Source of the DNA: Enterobacteriaceae bacterium UBA5654
Lineage (GTDB): Bacteria > Pseudomonadota > Gammaproteobacteria > Enterobacterales > Enterobacteriaceae
Length of the DNA: 64,000 nucleotides
Reading direction: 5' to 3'
Assembly: GCA_002421005.1 (NCBI GenBank)
Contig: DIJC01000003.1
Span: 1 to 64,000, forward strand
The translations under genes were made by a program, and so were the position numbers. Under the pieces are notes generated by a model. That model was not told the DNA's origin and made no database searches. It was given only the letters and a program-made list of their open reading frames with translations. Every line of letters starts with the position of its first letter. Positions within the stretch are counted from its first letter, which is position 1. Shown here piece after piece: positions 54,354 through 63,490 of the stretch.

Positions 54354-55469
54354 TTAGCCAGCAATCCGTGTTAATAACCGGTCAATATCCGCTGAAAGAG
54401 GGGCGCAAGGATTCGTTGCGATGCAGCCATCCGCCAGCGCGGCGGTAATGAGTGGCTGGCGTAATGTCTCGAATGCCGTTATATCGACAGACAGCGCTTT
54501 CAGCGTGGCGGGAATACCAAAATGACGGTTCATATTTTGTAAATGCGTAATCAATTCACGTATTGTTTGCTGCGGCGTAGCCGCCTGAATATCCATCATG
54601 GTGGCGCACTTCAGGTAGCGTTCGCGGGCATAAGATGAACGCTCAGCGTTAAATTCGATAATTAACGGCAACAGCATGGCGTTAATTTTGCCATGTGGGA
54701 TATGCAACATGCCGCCAATGGCATGGGCCATCCCATGTACCAGACCGAGTCCGGCAGAATTAAAGGCCATGCCTGCCATGCACGACGCATTGTGCATATG
54801 AGTGCGCGCATCAAGATTTTTTTCATCGTTAAATACGATGGGCAGAAAGTGCCAGACCAGGGCGATGGCTTTTTCCGCCAGCGCATCGCTAAAGTCGTTA
54901 GCGCGACTGGACACCAGGGCCTCAATTGCATGAGTCAGCACGTCCATACCGGTATCAACCGCGACCTGACGCGGGACTGACAACACCAGATGCGGATCGA
55001 GAATGGCGCAGTTCGGCACCAGTTTATCGTCGATAAGCGGATATTTACGCCCATTTTCCGGGTCGGAAATAATGGCGTATGACGTCACTTCCGAGCCAGA
55101 CCCACTGGTAGTGGGGATCGCAATAAGCTCAATCGCATGGTCGGGGAAATATTCTTCGAGCGTGACCTTAATACCTTTTGCGGCATCCAGCGATGAGCCG
55201 CCGCCCAGCGCAATAATAATGTCCGGTTTAAAGGTTTTAAACTGGGATGCACCCGCCTGCAAAATATCAATACTGGGATCGGGCGTGACTGCGCTAAAAA
55301 TAGAAACGGAAGCCTGGGGCATCTCATTAATCAGGTAGCGTGTTTTACCGGACGTCGCCATAAAATTATCAGTGACAATGCCCACTTTTTTATGATTCAG
55401 ACGCCGCAGAGTACTGATAGCATCTTCGCCAAAGTAGACGTCAGGAATGGAAAAAAAATAGCTCGCCAT
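54354..55469 (-). CDS. Iron-containing alcohol dehydrogenase (PduQ-like)
   Basis: Group III alcohol dehydrogenase of 371 residues that reduces part of the aldehyde to alcohol (1-propanol) to regenerate NAD+. The glycine-rich cofactor loop is IIALGGGSSLDAAKGIK (about 86-102), followed by PTTSGSGSEVTSYA and metal ligands in HGMAHAIGGMLHIPHGKINA (His cluster about 245-263). It is the first gene of the long minus-strand operon. The ribosome site (AGGATAGGG, 13 nt away) is weakly placed. Confidence 0.93.
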   Translation of the reverse strand: MASYFFSIPDVYFGEDAISTLRRLNHKKVGIVTDNFMATSGKTRYLINEMPQASVSIFSAVTPDPSIDILQAGASQFKTFKPDIIIALGGGSSLDAAKGIKVTLEEYFPDHAIELIAIPTTSGSGSEVTSYAIISDPENGRKYPLIDDKLVPNCAILDPHLVLSVPRQVAVDTGMDVLTHAIEALVSSRANDFSDALAEKAIALVWHFLPIVFNDEKNLDARTHMHNASCMAGMAFNSAGLGLVHGMAHAIGGMLHIPHGKINAMLLPLIIEFNAERSSYARERYLKCATMMDIQAATPQQTIRELITHLQNMNRHFGIPATLKALSVDITAFETLRQPLITAALADGCIATNPCAPLSADIDRLLTRIAG

Positions 55470-55861
55470 TGAATAACAACCCTATCCTAAAATTATGTTC
55501 GGCCCAGCGGTGCCGCACTGGAAAGAGATTGCATGTTGTCATGGAATACAAAAGAAGACGCTGGCTCTGTTTGTGCTCCGTCAGGATTATGTTGCTGTTA
55601 TCGGGAGGCGGTGACAAAAAAATATAGTGAGAGGTGGGGGAGGGGCAAATAAATCGGGTGTAACAGCCATAGTCATATCCATACATTAACTAAAGCGTTA
55701 ATAGCCTGCGCGCTATGCCTTTTGCGGGACATAACCCCGATGATGCTTATGATACCTTCTTCATGGTCATTACTGTCAGGAGCCCTGAACAGCTTCTTTT
55801 ATCACCAGACGCGCTGAAGCCATCTCGTCGAAAACGAATGGGTATTTTCAGTATATCGGCA

Positions 55862-55875
55862 TTGATTTAAATCAA
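55862..55875. promoter_or_regulatory. Perfect FNR-type box upstream of the microcompartment operon
   Basis: TTGAT-TTAA-ATCAA is a perfect match to the FNR consensus. It lies about 390 bp before the alcohol dehydrogenase start, in a gene-free 665-bp region (55470-56134) shared with the T6SS remnant. A TATACT hexamer on the minus strand (55855-55850) is adjacent. I could not place an unambiguous class II start site. The oxygen-sensitive dehydratase makes anaerobic control plausible. Confidence 0.5.
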
Positions 55876-56134
55876 TTTCAGACCATTTTGTTAACAACTT
55901 TCCGTGTGTTTTAACTCCTGCAGCATAAATGTTTCTTTATTGCGTTACGAGTAGTTCATTTTGCTGGTTTGTCAGCACTATTTCCTCCCTTAACGTTCAG
56001 CAGAAAATTCTTAAGATATTCCTTAAATAGGATTTAATATCGGTAAATTTGATATTTTGGCGATCATTGTTCTATTATTACGCGTGACGAACTGAAGTGT
56101 GAAAGTTTGCACAGCGATAAACCGAGGGATTGAG

Positions 56135-56632
56135 ATGGCTGACAGTTTCCAGAATGAAGTGCCTAAGGCACGTATTAATCTAAAACTTGACCTGCATACG
56201 GGAGGCGCGAGCAAGAAGACCGAACTCCCCCTGAAATTACTTGTTGCGGGCGATTTCAGTAATGGTCAGGAGTCTGCTCCATTATCAGAGCGTAAAAAAG
56301 TTAATCTGCACAAAAATAATTTCGATTCGGTGCTTTCCGAATATTCCCCAAAAGTAAATCTTACCGTTAAAAATACGCTTGCCGGTGACGGCAGTGAAGA
56401 CTCCATCAGTCTGACATTCCGCAGCATGAAGGATTTCACCCCGGAACAGGTCTCCCGGCAAATACCCCGGCTGAAGGCCATGCTTTCCATGCGTAATTTA
56501 CTGCGTGATTTAAAAGCCAACCTACTGGATAACCAGGCTTTCCGAAAAGAGCTGGAAAAAATTCTGCTCGACCCGGCGTTAAGCGCAGAACTCAGAGCCG
56601 AACTCTCATCCCTGACACCTGAACAGCCGTAA
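56135..56632 (+). CDS. tssB: Type VI secretion sheath protein TssB (VipA)
   Basis: Small subunit of the contractile sheath, 165 residues, full length. The typical opening QNEVPKARINLKLDLHTGG is followed by ELPLKLLVAGDFSNG, then FDSVLSEYSPKVNLTVKNTL and the C-terminal helices DLKANLLDNQAFRKELEKIL. ATG 56135 has GAGG upstream. Its obligate partner TssC is deleted just downstream, so no functional sheath can be made from this locus. The gene itself shows no inactivating change. Confidence 0.93.
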   Translation: MADSFQNEVPKARINLKLDLHTGGASKKTELPLKLLVAGDFSNGQESAPLSERKKVNLHKNNFDSVLSEYSPKVNLTVKNTLAGDGSEDSISLTFRSMKDFTPEQVSRQIPRLKAMLSMRNLLRDLKANLLDNQAFRKELEKILLDPALSAELRAELSSLTPEQP

Positions 56633-56633
56633 C

Positions 56634-56738
56634 CCGGGCTTTTTCCGCGTGAAACTGTACGCCGTGCCGCATTTCCAGGTGGAAGGCATGGACGTCAACC
56701 TGTCGCTGGTTTCCCGGATGCCGAAGGCGAAATCATAA
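56634..56738 (+). pseudogene. tssC: tssC remnant: last 34 codons only
   Basis: Directly after the tssB stop the plus strand reads PGFFRVKLYAVPHFQVEG then MDVNLSLVSRMPKAKS and a stop, the C-terminal end of the large sheath protein TssC (normally near 500 residues). Everything before it is missing, so a deletion has joined the end of tssB to the tail of tssC. Confidence 0.85.
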
Positions 56739-56755
56739 TCTAAGGCAGGACGCCG

Positions 56756-57892
56756 ATGAAAACGGAACAACCGTTGTGGGGCAGGGGCATCATGGTCTCG
56801 CCCCAGCACTTTCAGCAACAGACTGCGTATGCGGCCTGGTCCGCGGAATGCATTGCCCGCCTGGGACTCTCCCATCCCTGGGGAGTGATTGAGGCCACTT
56901 TTGAGCCGGATGCACTGAAACTGGGCCGCCTGCAGGCCCGTCACCTGCATATTCGTTTCCCGGACGGGACGCTTATTGATACCGACAATGCTGACGCCCT
57001 GCCTCCGGCGCTGTCGCCTGAAAGCGAATCGCATGATGTGGTGGTGGTGCTGGCGCTTCCGCTGCTGCGGGCGAACGGCGGTAACTGTCTGAAACCCGAT
57101 GAGGTTGCCGATCGCCCGGTGCGCTACCGCCAGCGCTGGCGGGATGTCCGCAATACCTTTGGGGAGGACACCCGGCAGATCGCGGTGATGCAGCCGGAGC
57201 TGACGCTGCGTTTCGCCCATCAGGACAACAGTGATTACCTGACCTGTCCGGTCGCCCGCCTGGAGCAGGATTCACAGGGGGGCTGGGCGCTTGATGAGAC
57301 CTGGCTTCCGCCCCTGCTGGCTCTGCAGGGCAGCCGCTGGCTGGTGACCCAACTGGAACAACTGATGAGCCAGTTGCGCGCACGGCTGAGCCGTCTGATG
57401 GCCATGCGCCGGGAAAGTAACGAGCGCATGGCAGATTTTGCGGTGGCCGACGTGTCCCTGTTCTGGCTGCTGAATGCCCTGAACAGCGCGGAACCCGTGC
57501 TCGGTCAGTTTCAGCGCCACCCGCAAAGCCCGCCTGAACGCCTGTATCCGGAGCTTGTCCGCCTGGCGGGCAGCCTGCTGACGTTCTCACTGGAACATCA
57601 GGTGAGCGCTATTCCGGTCTGGCAGCACGAGCAGTTGAATAACGTCTTCCCGCCGCTGTTTGATTTGCTCGGTGACCTTCTGGAAGCCAGCCTGCCGTCG
57701 CGGGTGGTGGCGATTGAGCTTGAGCATGATGCGCGGCTGCACTTCTGGCAGGCCCGTCTGCATGACCCACGCCTGCGCGAAGGGGCGGATTACTACCTCT
57801 CCGTGCGTTCACCGATGCCGGTGGCACAGCTGCAGGAACAGTTCCCACGTCAGTGCAAGGTCGGCAGTATACGCCGTGTGCGATCCGCCTGA
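56756..57892 (+). pseudogene. tssK: Truncated tssK (T6SS baseplate)
   Basis: It begins like a complete TssK (WGRGIMVSPQHFQQQTAYAA) and continues through the shoulder and neck domains (ERMADFAVADVSLFWLLNAL, ALNSAEPVLGQFQ). Homology stops at LQEQFPRQCKVGS around 57872, after which IRRVRSA-stop is unrelated. The product is 378 residues against about 445 for the family, so the C-terminal head domain that contacts the membrane complex is absent. The break coincides with the left edge of the AT-rich island. Non-functional in secretion by inference. Confidence 0.85.
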
Positions 57893-58282
57893 GCCAGCCA
57901 TTCTGGACATAGAGGTAAGAGAGCTTACGATCTATGCCGTTACGCGTAAGTTATGACTGGAGCAACACTTGGCCGGGGGAGGGTGCTTTGCATCAACCAG
58001 TTTAGATAGTTTGGCAAATGTCGCCGCCTGCTGGACAATTTAGAAAATTATTAAGCCAGTATTGATTCATCAATGCTGCATAACAATATTGAGTTTGATT
58101 ATTCCATAATATGTTGATTATTAATCGATATATCCTAAAAAATATAAACTTAAAATTGTCACAGATAAGCAAGCTCAAATGTATTCGATCTTTTTAAGCA
58201 GGGCATGTAGCATAGATGCAATATTATCCGTGCGGACATGGCGAGCTAATTTTTTTAAGTTTTAGATAAAGGACAATAATTT
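57893..58282 (+). other. Gene-free region upstream of the RT gene
   Basis: 390 bp, AT-rich from about 58020, with no supported ORF. It contains CTTACG...CGTAAG with an inner perfect palindrome TTACGCGTAA near 57940-57952. It marks the junction from T6SS remnant to island and may contain the RT promoter. A structured RNA is possible but not demonstrated. Confidence 0.4.
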
Positions 58283-60097
58283 ATGGCATATCAGGCATTT
58301 TTTACCGGCTGGGATACGTTGACAACTGAAGACCTGCTGGTTGCTTACCGGAAAGCGAAGGCCGACTGTTTCTTTGAGAACACTTTTCCCACGGCAATAA
58401 AATTTTCTGAATATGAACAAGATCTTCCTGGCAATCTCAATAAACTTTTAGACAGTTTGCAGAGTAATGACGGTTTTAATTCTAGTAATGATTTTATTGG
58501 TGAATTTCGCCTGCTGCCAAAAAAATTATCGATTAAGAAAAAACCGGATATAGAGGAGAATGGACATGTTCATTTTTCTAATCCTGTCCGAGCTGCCGAA
58601 CATTTATTTGATAACTTCGATCTGACTCCCGAGTTTCGTATCATTGGCGATTTTCCAGTGAATACACATATTATCTCTGCACTGTGGATCAATATGGTAG
58701 GGCATCAATTGGATGCTGGTCTGAAAAATTGTTGTTATGGAGCTCGGCTAAAACGTATTCGCAATGATGAAATATTGAGCGATGAGCAGGATAAACCCTT
58801 TCATATCAGTGCAATTGGTTCGTTCTCACCCTACTTTCATCCCTATCAGAAATGGCGTGGCGATGGTTTAAAGGCCATACGTGACGAATTAGAGAAAGAT
58901 CATGATATTATTGCAGCCTCATTAGACCTGAAGGGCTACTATCACTTTATTGATCCACTGGCAATAACTTCAGAAGATCTCCATGTCGCGTTGAGCGTTA
59001 AACTTACCGATGAAGAAAAAGAATTTAATCTACAGTTAGCGAAATTCTTAAAACGTTGGTGTGATGGTGCATCACAATTCGGAAAACAGATTGCAAATAA
59101 AAAAGTGACGATAACCGGCGGTCTGGTGATTGGCCTAACGGCCAGTCGTATTATTTCAAATATTTTGTTGCATCGCTGGGATCAATTAATCATTGAGAAG
59201 TTGTCTCCGGTTCACTACGGACGTTATGTCGATGATATGTTTCTGGTGTTACGAGATACTGGAACAATCACCAATAACCGTGAATTTATGGCGTTATTAC
59301 AGGAACGGCTTGGTAAAGATTGTATTAAACCTGTGCCAGATAAAGAACAGGTATGGCAAATAGAGCAAGGTGAGACGTTTCAGGCTAAGACAACTATTCA
59401 ACTTCAGTCCGATAAGCAAAAGCTTTTTATTCTTCAGGGAAGAGCCGGGATTGACCTCCTGGACAGCATCGAAAAAGAGATCTACGAACTTTCTAGTGAA
59501 CATAGACTGATGCCATCGCCGGAACAGTTGGACGATTCTACTGCCGCGAAAGTTCTTTCTGCTGCCGGTAGCGTAGGTGAAAATGCTGATACGTTGCGTC
59601 GGGCAGATGGATTAACTATCCGCCGCTTAGGATGGTCTCTGCAATTGCGCCATGTTGAGACTCTGGCGCGAGATCTGCCCTCCGGCGAATGGAAAGAACA
59701 ACGAGAAGAGTTTTATCAATTTGCATACAATCATATTCTCCGGGCGGATAACTTGTTTGCACATTTTAGTTATTTGCCCAGGTTACTTGGTTTTGCTATC
59801 AGTATGAACGAATGGCAGCATGCCGAAAAAATCGTACTCAAAGCTTACCATTCAGTAGACACGCTGGCTTCAGTTATCAGATCAGGTGAAAGAATAACGA
59901 TCAATGGTTGTGAAACTAAAGCAATAAAAAACCTCTGGCATTCCGTAAAAGGTACCCTGACCTGGTTATTTGTTGATGCGGCAACCCGTTTTTATTCTCC
60001 TGATAAATTATTTCTTGGTCAGCGCTCTAAAAAAGAAAAGCATTTATCATGTATCTTTCTTTCTCAGATGATCGACAGTCTTGCGCAATTTAAATAA
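58283..60097 (+). CDS. UG-type reverse transcriptase, DRT1-like (N-terminal half)
   Basis: Predicted anti-phage reverse transcriptase of 604 residues. RT motif A is SLDLKGYYHF (Asp215). Motif B is GGLVIGLTASRIISNILL (about 279-296). Motif C is the catalytic YVDD (315-318). There is a roughly 190-residue N-terminal region and a helical C-terminal region (about 430-600). There is no intron maturase domain and no integrase, so it is not a group II intron protein. The next open frame, in the same phase after a single TAA, encodes a nitrilase-like domain. RT plus nitrilase is the hallmark of the UG1/DRT type 1 defence class, where they form one polypeptide. ATG preceded by AAGGAC 8 nt upstream. 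AT-rich relative to flanks, indicating transfer. Confidence 0.88.
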   Translation: MAYQAFFTGWDTLTTEDLLVAYRKAKADCFFENTFPTAIKFSEYEQDLPGNLNKLLDSLQSNDGFNSSNDFIGEFRLLPKKLSIKKKPDIEENGHVHFSNPVRAAEHLFDNFDLTPEFRIIGDFPVNTHIISALWINMVGHQLDAGLKNCCYGARLKRIRNDEILSDEQDKPFHISAIGSFSPYFHPYQKWRGDGLKAIRDELEKDHDIIAASLDLKGYYHFIDPLAITSEDLHVALSVKLTDEEKEFNLQLAKFLKRWCDGASQFGKQIANKKVTITGGLVIGLTASRIISNILLHRWDQLIIEKLSPVHYGRYVDDMFLVLRDTGTITNNREFMALLQERLGKDCIKPVPDKEQVWQIEQGETFQAKTTIQLQSDKQKLFILQGRAGIDLLDSIEKEIYELSSEHRLMPSPEQLDDSTAAKVLSAAGSVGENADTLRRADGLTIRRLGWSLQLRHVETLARDLPSGEWKEQREEFYQFAYNHILRADNLFAHFSYLPRLLGFAISMNEWQHAEKIVLKAYHSVDTLASVIRSGERITINGCETKAIKNLWHSVKGTLTWLFVDAATRFYSPDKLFLGQRSKKEKHLSCIFLSQMIDSLAQFK

Positions 60098-60301
60098 TTA
60101 ATTAATTTACGCTTTGACTTTGCTGATTTTAATAAAAAGGCGCAGTCAGTCGCACTGGCGGATCTGGCGAAGGAGCCATATAAGAAAATCTTACAAAGCC
60201 AGTCAGCAGGAAAACTCGTAGGCCAGCGTGATGGTAAGAAGGAAAGTAAAATTCTGAAATCGATAAATGCTGCATCGCTGATTGATATCGACATTCTTAA
60301 A

Positions 60302-61498
60302 GTGTTTCTGAAGTCAACCAGAAACACTCGTCTTGAAAAAGTGGAAAAAGGGGATCGCAAGAATGAGAGCTATTTACCGTATGTTTTCCCAACGCGACCT
60401 TTAACGCCTGCTGAAATATCCGAACTGGCACCTGAATGTGTAGGGTTACCCACCGCAGATGGTAAAATGCTGGATGATAAGCCCTCCGTTATCTGGGCTA
60501 AATATACACAAGCATTGCGTGGAGTTTGGATAAAGCCAACGTTGCTTGCAACAGAACAGGACACGGAAGATGCAACGGCAACGTCACGGGCCCGGAAATT
60601 TCTCCACATTGGTACTGATAAAAAACGTAAAATTGTTGTGGCATTAACCAATATCAGGACTGATGAAGACGATTGGGCAAGAATGGCTTGTAATAAATCA
60701 GAACTATCACGCAGTCGATATCAGCGTATATCAGAGTTGGTTAATGCAACGCTAAAGTTATCACCTAAACCTGATTATGTTTTATTCCCCGAACTTTCTG
60801 TGCCGTTACGCTGGGTTAATAGCATTGCTGAGCGATTAAGTTCGGCTGGCATCAGCCTTATTGCCGGTACAGAATATCGCCACATTAATGATCATCAGTT
60901 ACTTAGTGAGGCTGTGCTCGTCCTGTCAGATAACCGATTGGGATATCCTGCATCAGTGAAAGTATGGCAACCTAAGCTGGAACCTGCTGTCGGTGAGGAT
61001 GAGGAATTACATTCAACGTATGGTAAATCGTGGGCATTTTCAACGCTCAGTGCTAAACAGCGTAAGCCAGTCTATATTCATCACGGCGTTAATTTTGGCG
61101 TTATGATTTGTTCTGAACTTCAGAACAGCAAGGCAAGAGTACGATTTCAGGGAGCCATTGATGCCCTGATGGTATTAAGCTGGAATAAAGACCTTGATAC
61201 CTTTGCATCATTAATCGAATCAGCCGCACTTGATGTACATGCATATACTATTTTAGTGAATAACCGTAGATACGGTGATAGTCGCGTGCGTTCTCCGGCC
61301 AAAGAGTCTTTTATGCGTGATATTGCTCGCGTAAAGGGGGGTGACAATGATTTTGTTGTTGCGGCGACGTTGAATATTGATGCGCTAAGAGCATTCCAGA
61401 GCAGGGCGACGCGGTGGACGAAAGAAGGAGATAAATTCAAGCCATTACCTGAAGGATTCCGTTTGTCCAGAAATAGAAAAAAACTACCACCAAAATAA
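60302..61498 (+). CDS. Nitrilase-like (C-N hydrolase) domain, in frame with the RT
   Basis: 398 residues from GTG 60302. The frame is open for another 68 codons back to the RT stop (60098-60301) with protein-like text (LADLAKEPYKKILQSQSAGK) but no ATG or TTG. A nitrilase-family catalytic triad is intact: Glu in YVLFPELSVPL (164), Lys in VWQPKLEP (225) and Cys in NFGVMICSEL (270). The likely original state is an RT-nitrilase fusion of about 1070 residues broken by TAA at 60095-60097. Alternatively the two halves are made separately by translational restart. No ribosome site is evident at 60302. Annotate as part of the RT system, not as a metabolic nitrilase. Confidence 0.75.
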   Translation: MFLKSTRNTRLEKVEKGDRKNESYLPYVFPTRPLTPAEISELAPECVGLPTADGKMLDDKPSVIWAKYTQALRGVWIKPTLLATEQDTEDATATSRARKFLHIGTDKKRKIVVALTNIRTDEDDWARMACNKSELSRSRYQRISELVNATLKLSPKPDYVLFPELSVPLRWVNSIAERLSSAGISLIAGTEYRHINDHQLLSEAVLVLSDNRLGYPASVKVWQPKLEPAVGEDEELHSTYGKSWAFSTLSAKQRKPVYIHHGVNFGVMICSELQNSKARVRFQGAIDALMVLSWNKDLDTFASLIESAALDVHAYTILVNNRRYGDSRVRSPAKESFMRDIARVKGGDNDFVVAATLNIDALRAFQSRATRWTKEGDKFKPLPEGFRLSRNRKKLPPK

Positions 61499-62302
61499 TA
61501 TTTAGTGGCTCAGCTTAATTTGGGAAGACGTAAGGAATTTTCTCGCTGTCATGCCCCCTGGCAGTCTCTTCTCCCGGCACCGGCTGCCACACCAACGCCT
61601 TTTACTTTACGGGCTTTGCTGTCGCGTGACCGTAAAACTGCACCCAATCCGTGTTCCATGAACATAAAACCTGACTAAGGCGTCACTTTCACCGCGCAAT
61701 GTGGGCGCAAGTGACGCCGCGCCACCACACCACCGTATCCGGCCTGCGCTTTATTCCCGACAACTGACACAGTGTTTTCAGGGCGCTATCAGCCACAACA
61801 GGGAGAAAAAGATCCATACCGAGGGGGCATGATGCCCCGGAGAATTCCTGCTCATGCAGGCTGCCTGTACCATATAAAGTTTGAAACTCCCTATTCTTCG
61901 ACAACCTGCTGCCACGACATGAGGATATCGTTCTGACGCAGCTACAAAGTATACGTCGGAGCCAGATTGTACTTCTTATAAGCGGCAAGGGGGACTGAAA
62001 GTGCTTCTCCCTCTCCTGGAGAACGTCCTAATGCAAATCCCCAATTCGAAGTGTTATCTATTTAAACCTGCTGAACTTGGCAGAGCGTTTGCAAAATTTT
62101 TGAGCCGATCATCCTCGCCCTTTTCACCGGTGCATATTATTTATAAACATTTTTATAACATTGGATAGTATATTAACACCTTTTCAAAAAGCACTAATAG
62201 ATAGGTTTTTTTTAAAAGGAATACATATGATCATGCTTTATAAGAAGTTTTTAGTTAGGTTGAATTTTGACTAATTAATATTCTGGTGAGGAAGCCATAT
62301 AG
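61499..62302. other. Gene-free region between RT system and acyltransferase
   Basis: About 800 bp. 61500-62040 is GC-rich with stop codons in every frame I read, perhaps decayed T6SS or mobile-element DNA, but I could not match it. 62100-62302 is strongly AT-rich and should hold the acyltransferase promoter. Confidence 0.5.
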
Positions 62303-63436
62303 ATGGTTGAGCATAAGTTTTTGTTGTTGTGGATGCTTATTGTTATGTTCTTTTCTTATTGCATTTTTAGTATGAAAATATTCTTTTTTATTGATTCTGT
62401 GAGTGATGATTCCAGAAGGAAAAACGTTGACGGTTTGCGTTTTTTTCTGTCTGCATTAGTTGCATTCCACCACTATGTCCTCTGCTATTATTATTTTGAA
62501 GGAAAAGGATGGGCACTTGAAAATCTCAGCGATTATGCTTTCAACATGAGAGCAGGTTCTGTTGCGGTAATGATATTTTTTATTCTTTCAGGGTTTTTAT
62601 TTTATGGTTTAAAAACTGATAAATGGGATGTTTTTTATTTCAAAAGATTCCTGCGTATCGCGCCTGTATTCTTTTTTTCATCTTTGATTTGTATTGCTGT
62701 TGCTGCTTTTATCAGACGTCATGAACTTGATTATACTGAATTTAGGTATAGTTTTTTACTATGGTTTGATGCCGGAATTACCGGCGAGAAAAGCAGTTTG
62801 CTGGGTATGCCGGATTCCATGTTTATTAACGCAAGCGTTACATGGACATTGTTCTGGGAGTGGGGGCTTTATTTTAGCTTGCCACTGGTTTTATTGCTAA
62901 GAGACAAGGCGAAGCCTTTAACTTTTTCTTTGATCTGCTTGTTTCTTTCCGTTTACGTTTTTCGTGTCATGAAGCCAGAGTATAGTATATTTTTGGCATG
63001 TTTCTCATGTGGTTTTCTCGCCCGGGCCTGGGTTTTTGATCAGAGATATAGTAAGTTAAAATGTGACATTGGTGTGCTGAGTTGTGTCGGGATCTTATTT
63101 TTGTTCTACGAATCACCATATAGTATCTATGCTCTCCCTGTTCTTGCATTATTATTTATCTTTATTGTCAGTGGTGGGGATGTCTTTGGGTTGCTGTCAT
63201 GCAGGGCAATGGTAAGACTAGGGGAAATAAGCTATAGTATCTATCTTCTGCATGGTATATTTTGGTTTTGCATGAATTATTTTATTAAACACTTCGGGGG
63301 TGGCATCAGTACAACAGCTTATATGATAATATCAGCAGCCACATTCATTGCCATGTTGCTTTTCTCATCTCTTACGTATCAGTTTATTGAAAAACCGTTC
63401 ATGAAAATTGCAATGCGATTAGGTAAGAAGAGCTAA
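62303..63436 (+). CDS. Membrane acyltransferase (acyltransferase 3 / OafA family)
   Basis: Integral membrane O-acyltransferase of 377 residues with about ten membrane helices. Family signs: RRKNVDGLRFFLSALVAFHH near residue 40 (the RxxxxDGxRxxA-like opening with catalytic His), SVAVMIFFILSGFLFYG, FYFKRFLRIAPVFFF, ASVTWTLFWEWGLYF and the ending YQFIEKPFMKIAMR. Such proteins acetylate O-antigen, capsule or other surface glycans, sometimes altering phage sensitivity. AT-rich composition suggests horizontal acquisition. GAGGAAG upstream of ATG. It stands alone. Confidence 0.9.
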   Translation: MVEHKFLLLWMLIVMFFSYCIFSMKIFFFIDSVSDDSRRKNVDGLRFFLSALVAFHHYVLCYYYFEGKGWALENLSDYAFNMRAGSVAVMIFFILSGFLFYGLKTDKWDVFYFKRFLRIAPVFFFSSLICIAVAAFIRRHELDYTEFRYSFLLWFDAGITGEKSSLLGMPDSMFINASVTWTLFWEWGLYFSLPLVLLLRDKAKPLTFSLICLFLSVYVFRVMKPEYSIFLACFSCGFLARAWVFDQRYSKLKCDIGVLSCVGILFLFYESPYSIYALPVLALLFIFIVSGGDVFGLLSCRAMVRLGEISYSIYLLHGIFWFCMNYFIKHFGGGISTTAYMIISAATFIAMLLFSSLTYQFIEKPFMKIAMRLGKKS

Positions 63437-63451
63437 AGTAGAATCACCTGA

Positions 63452-63486
63452 TAAAGTAAAGTCTGGCGGTGCCAGGCTTTACTTTA
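63452..63486. terminator. Bidirectional terminator
   Basis: A 16-bp stem (TAAAGTAAAGTCTGGC with GCCAGGCTTTACTTTA, one G-T type mismatch) with a GGT loop lies between the convergent acyltransferase and autotransporter genes. Confidence 0.85.
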
Positions 63487-63490
63487 TAGC

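Noticed and set aside
58283..60097. Group II intron or retron reverse transcriptase
   Set aside because: No maturase/X or endonuclease domain and no intron-like flanks. The long N- and C-terminal extensions and in-frame nitrilase partner fit the UG/DRT class better.
61689..61988. Minus-strand 99-codon ORF in the gap after the nitrilase-domain gene
   Set aside because: No ribosome site or homology recognised; the surrounding stretch has frequent stops and looks decayed.
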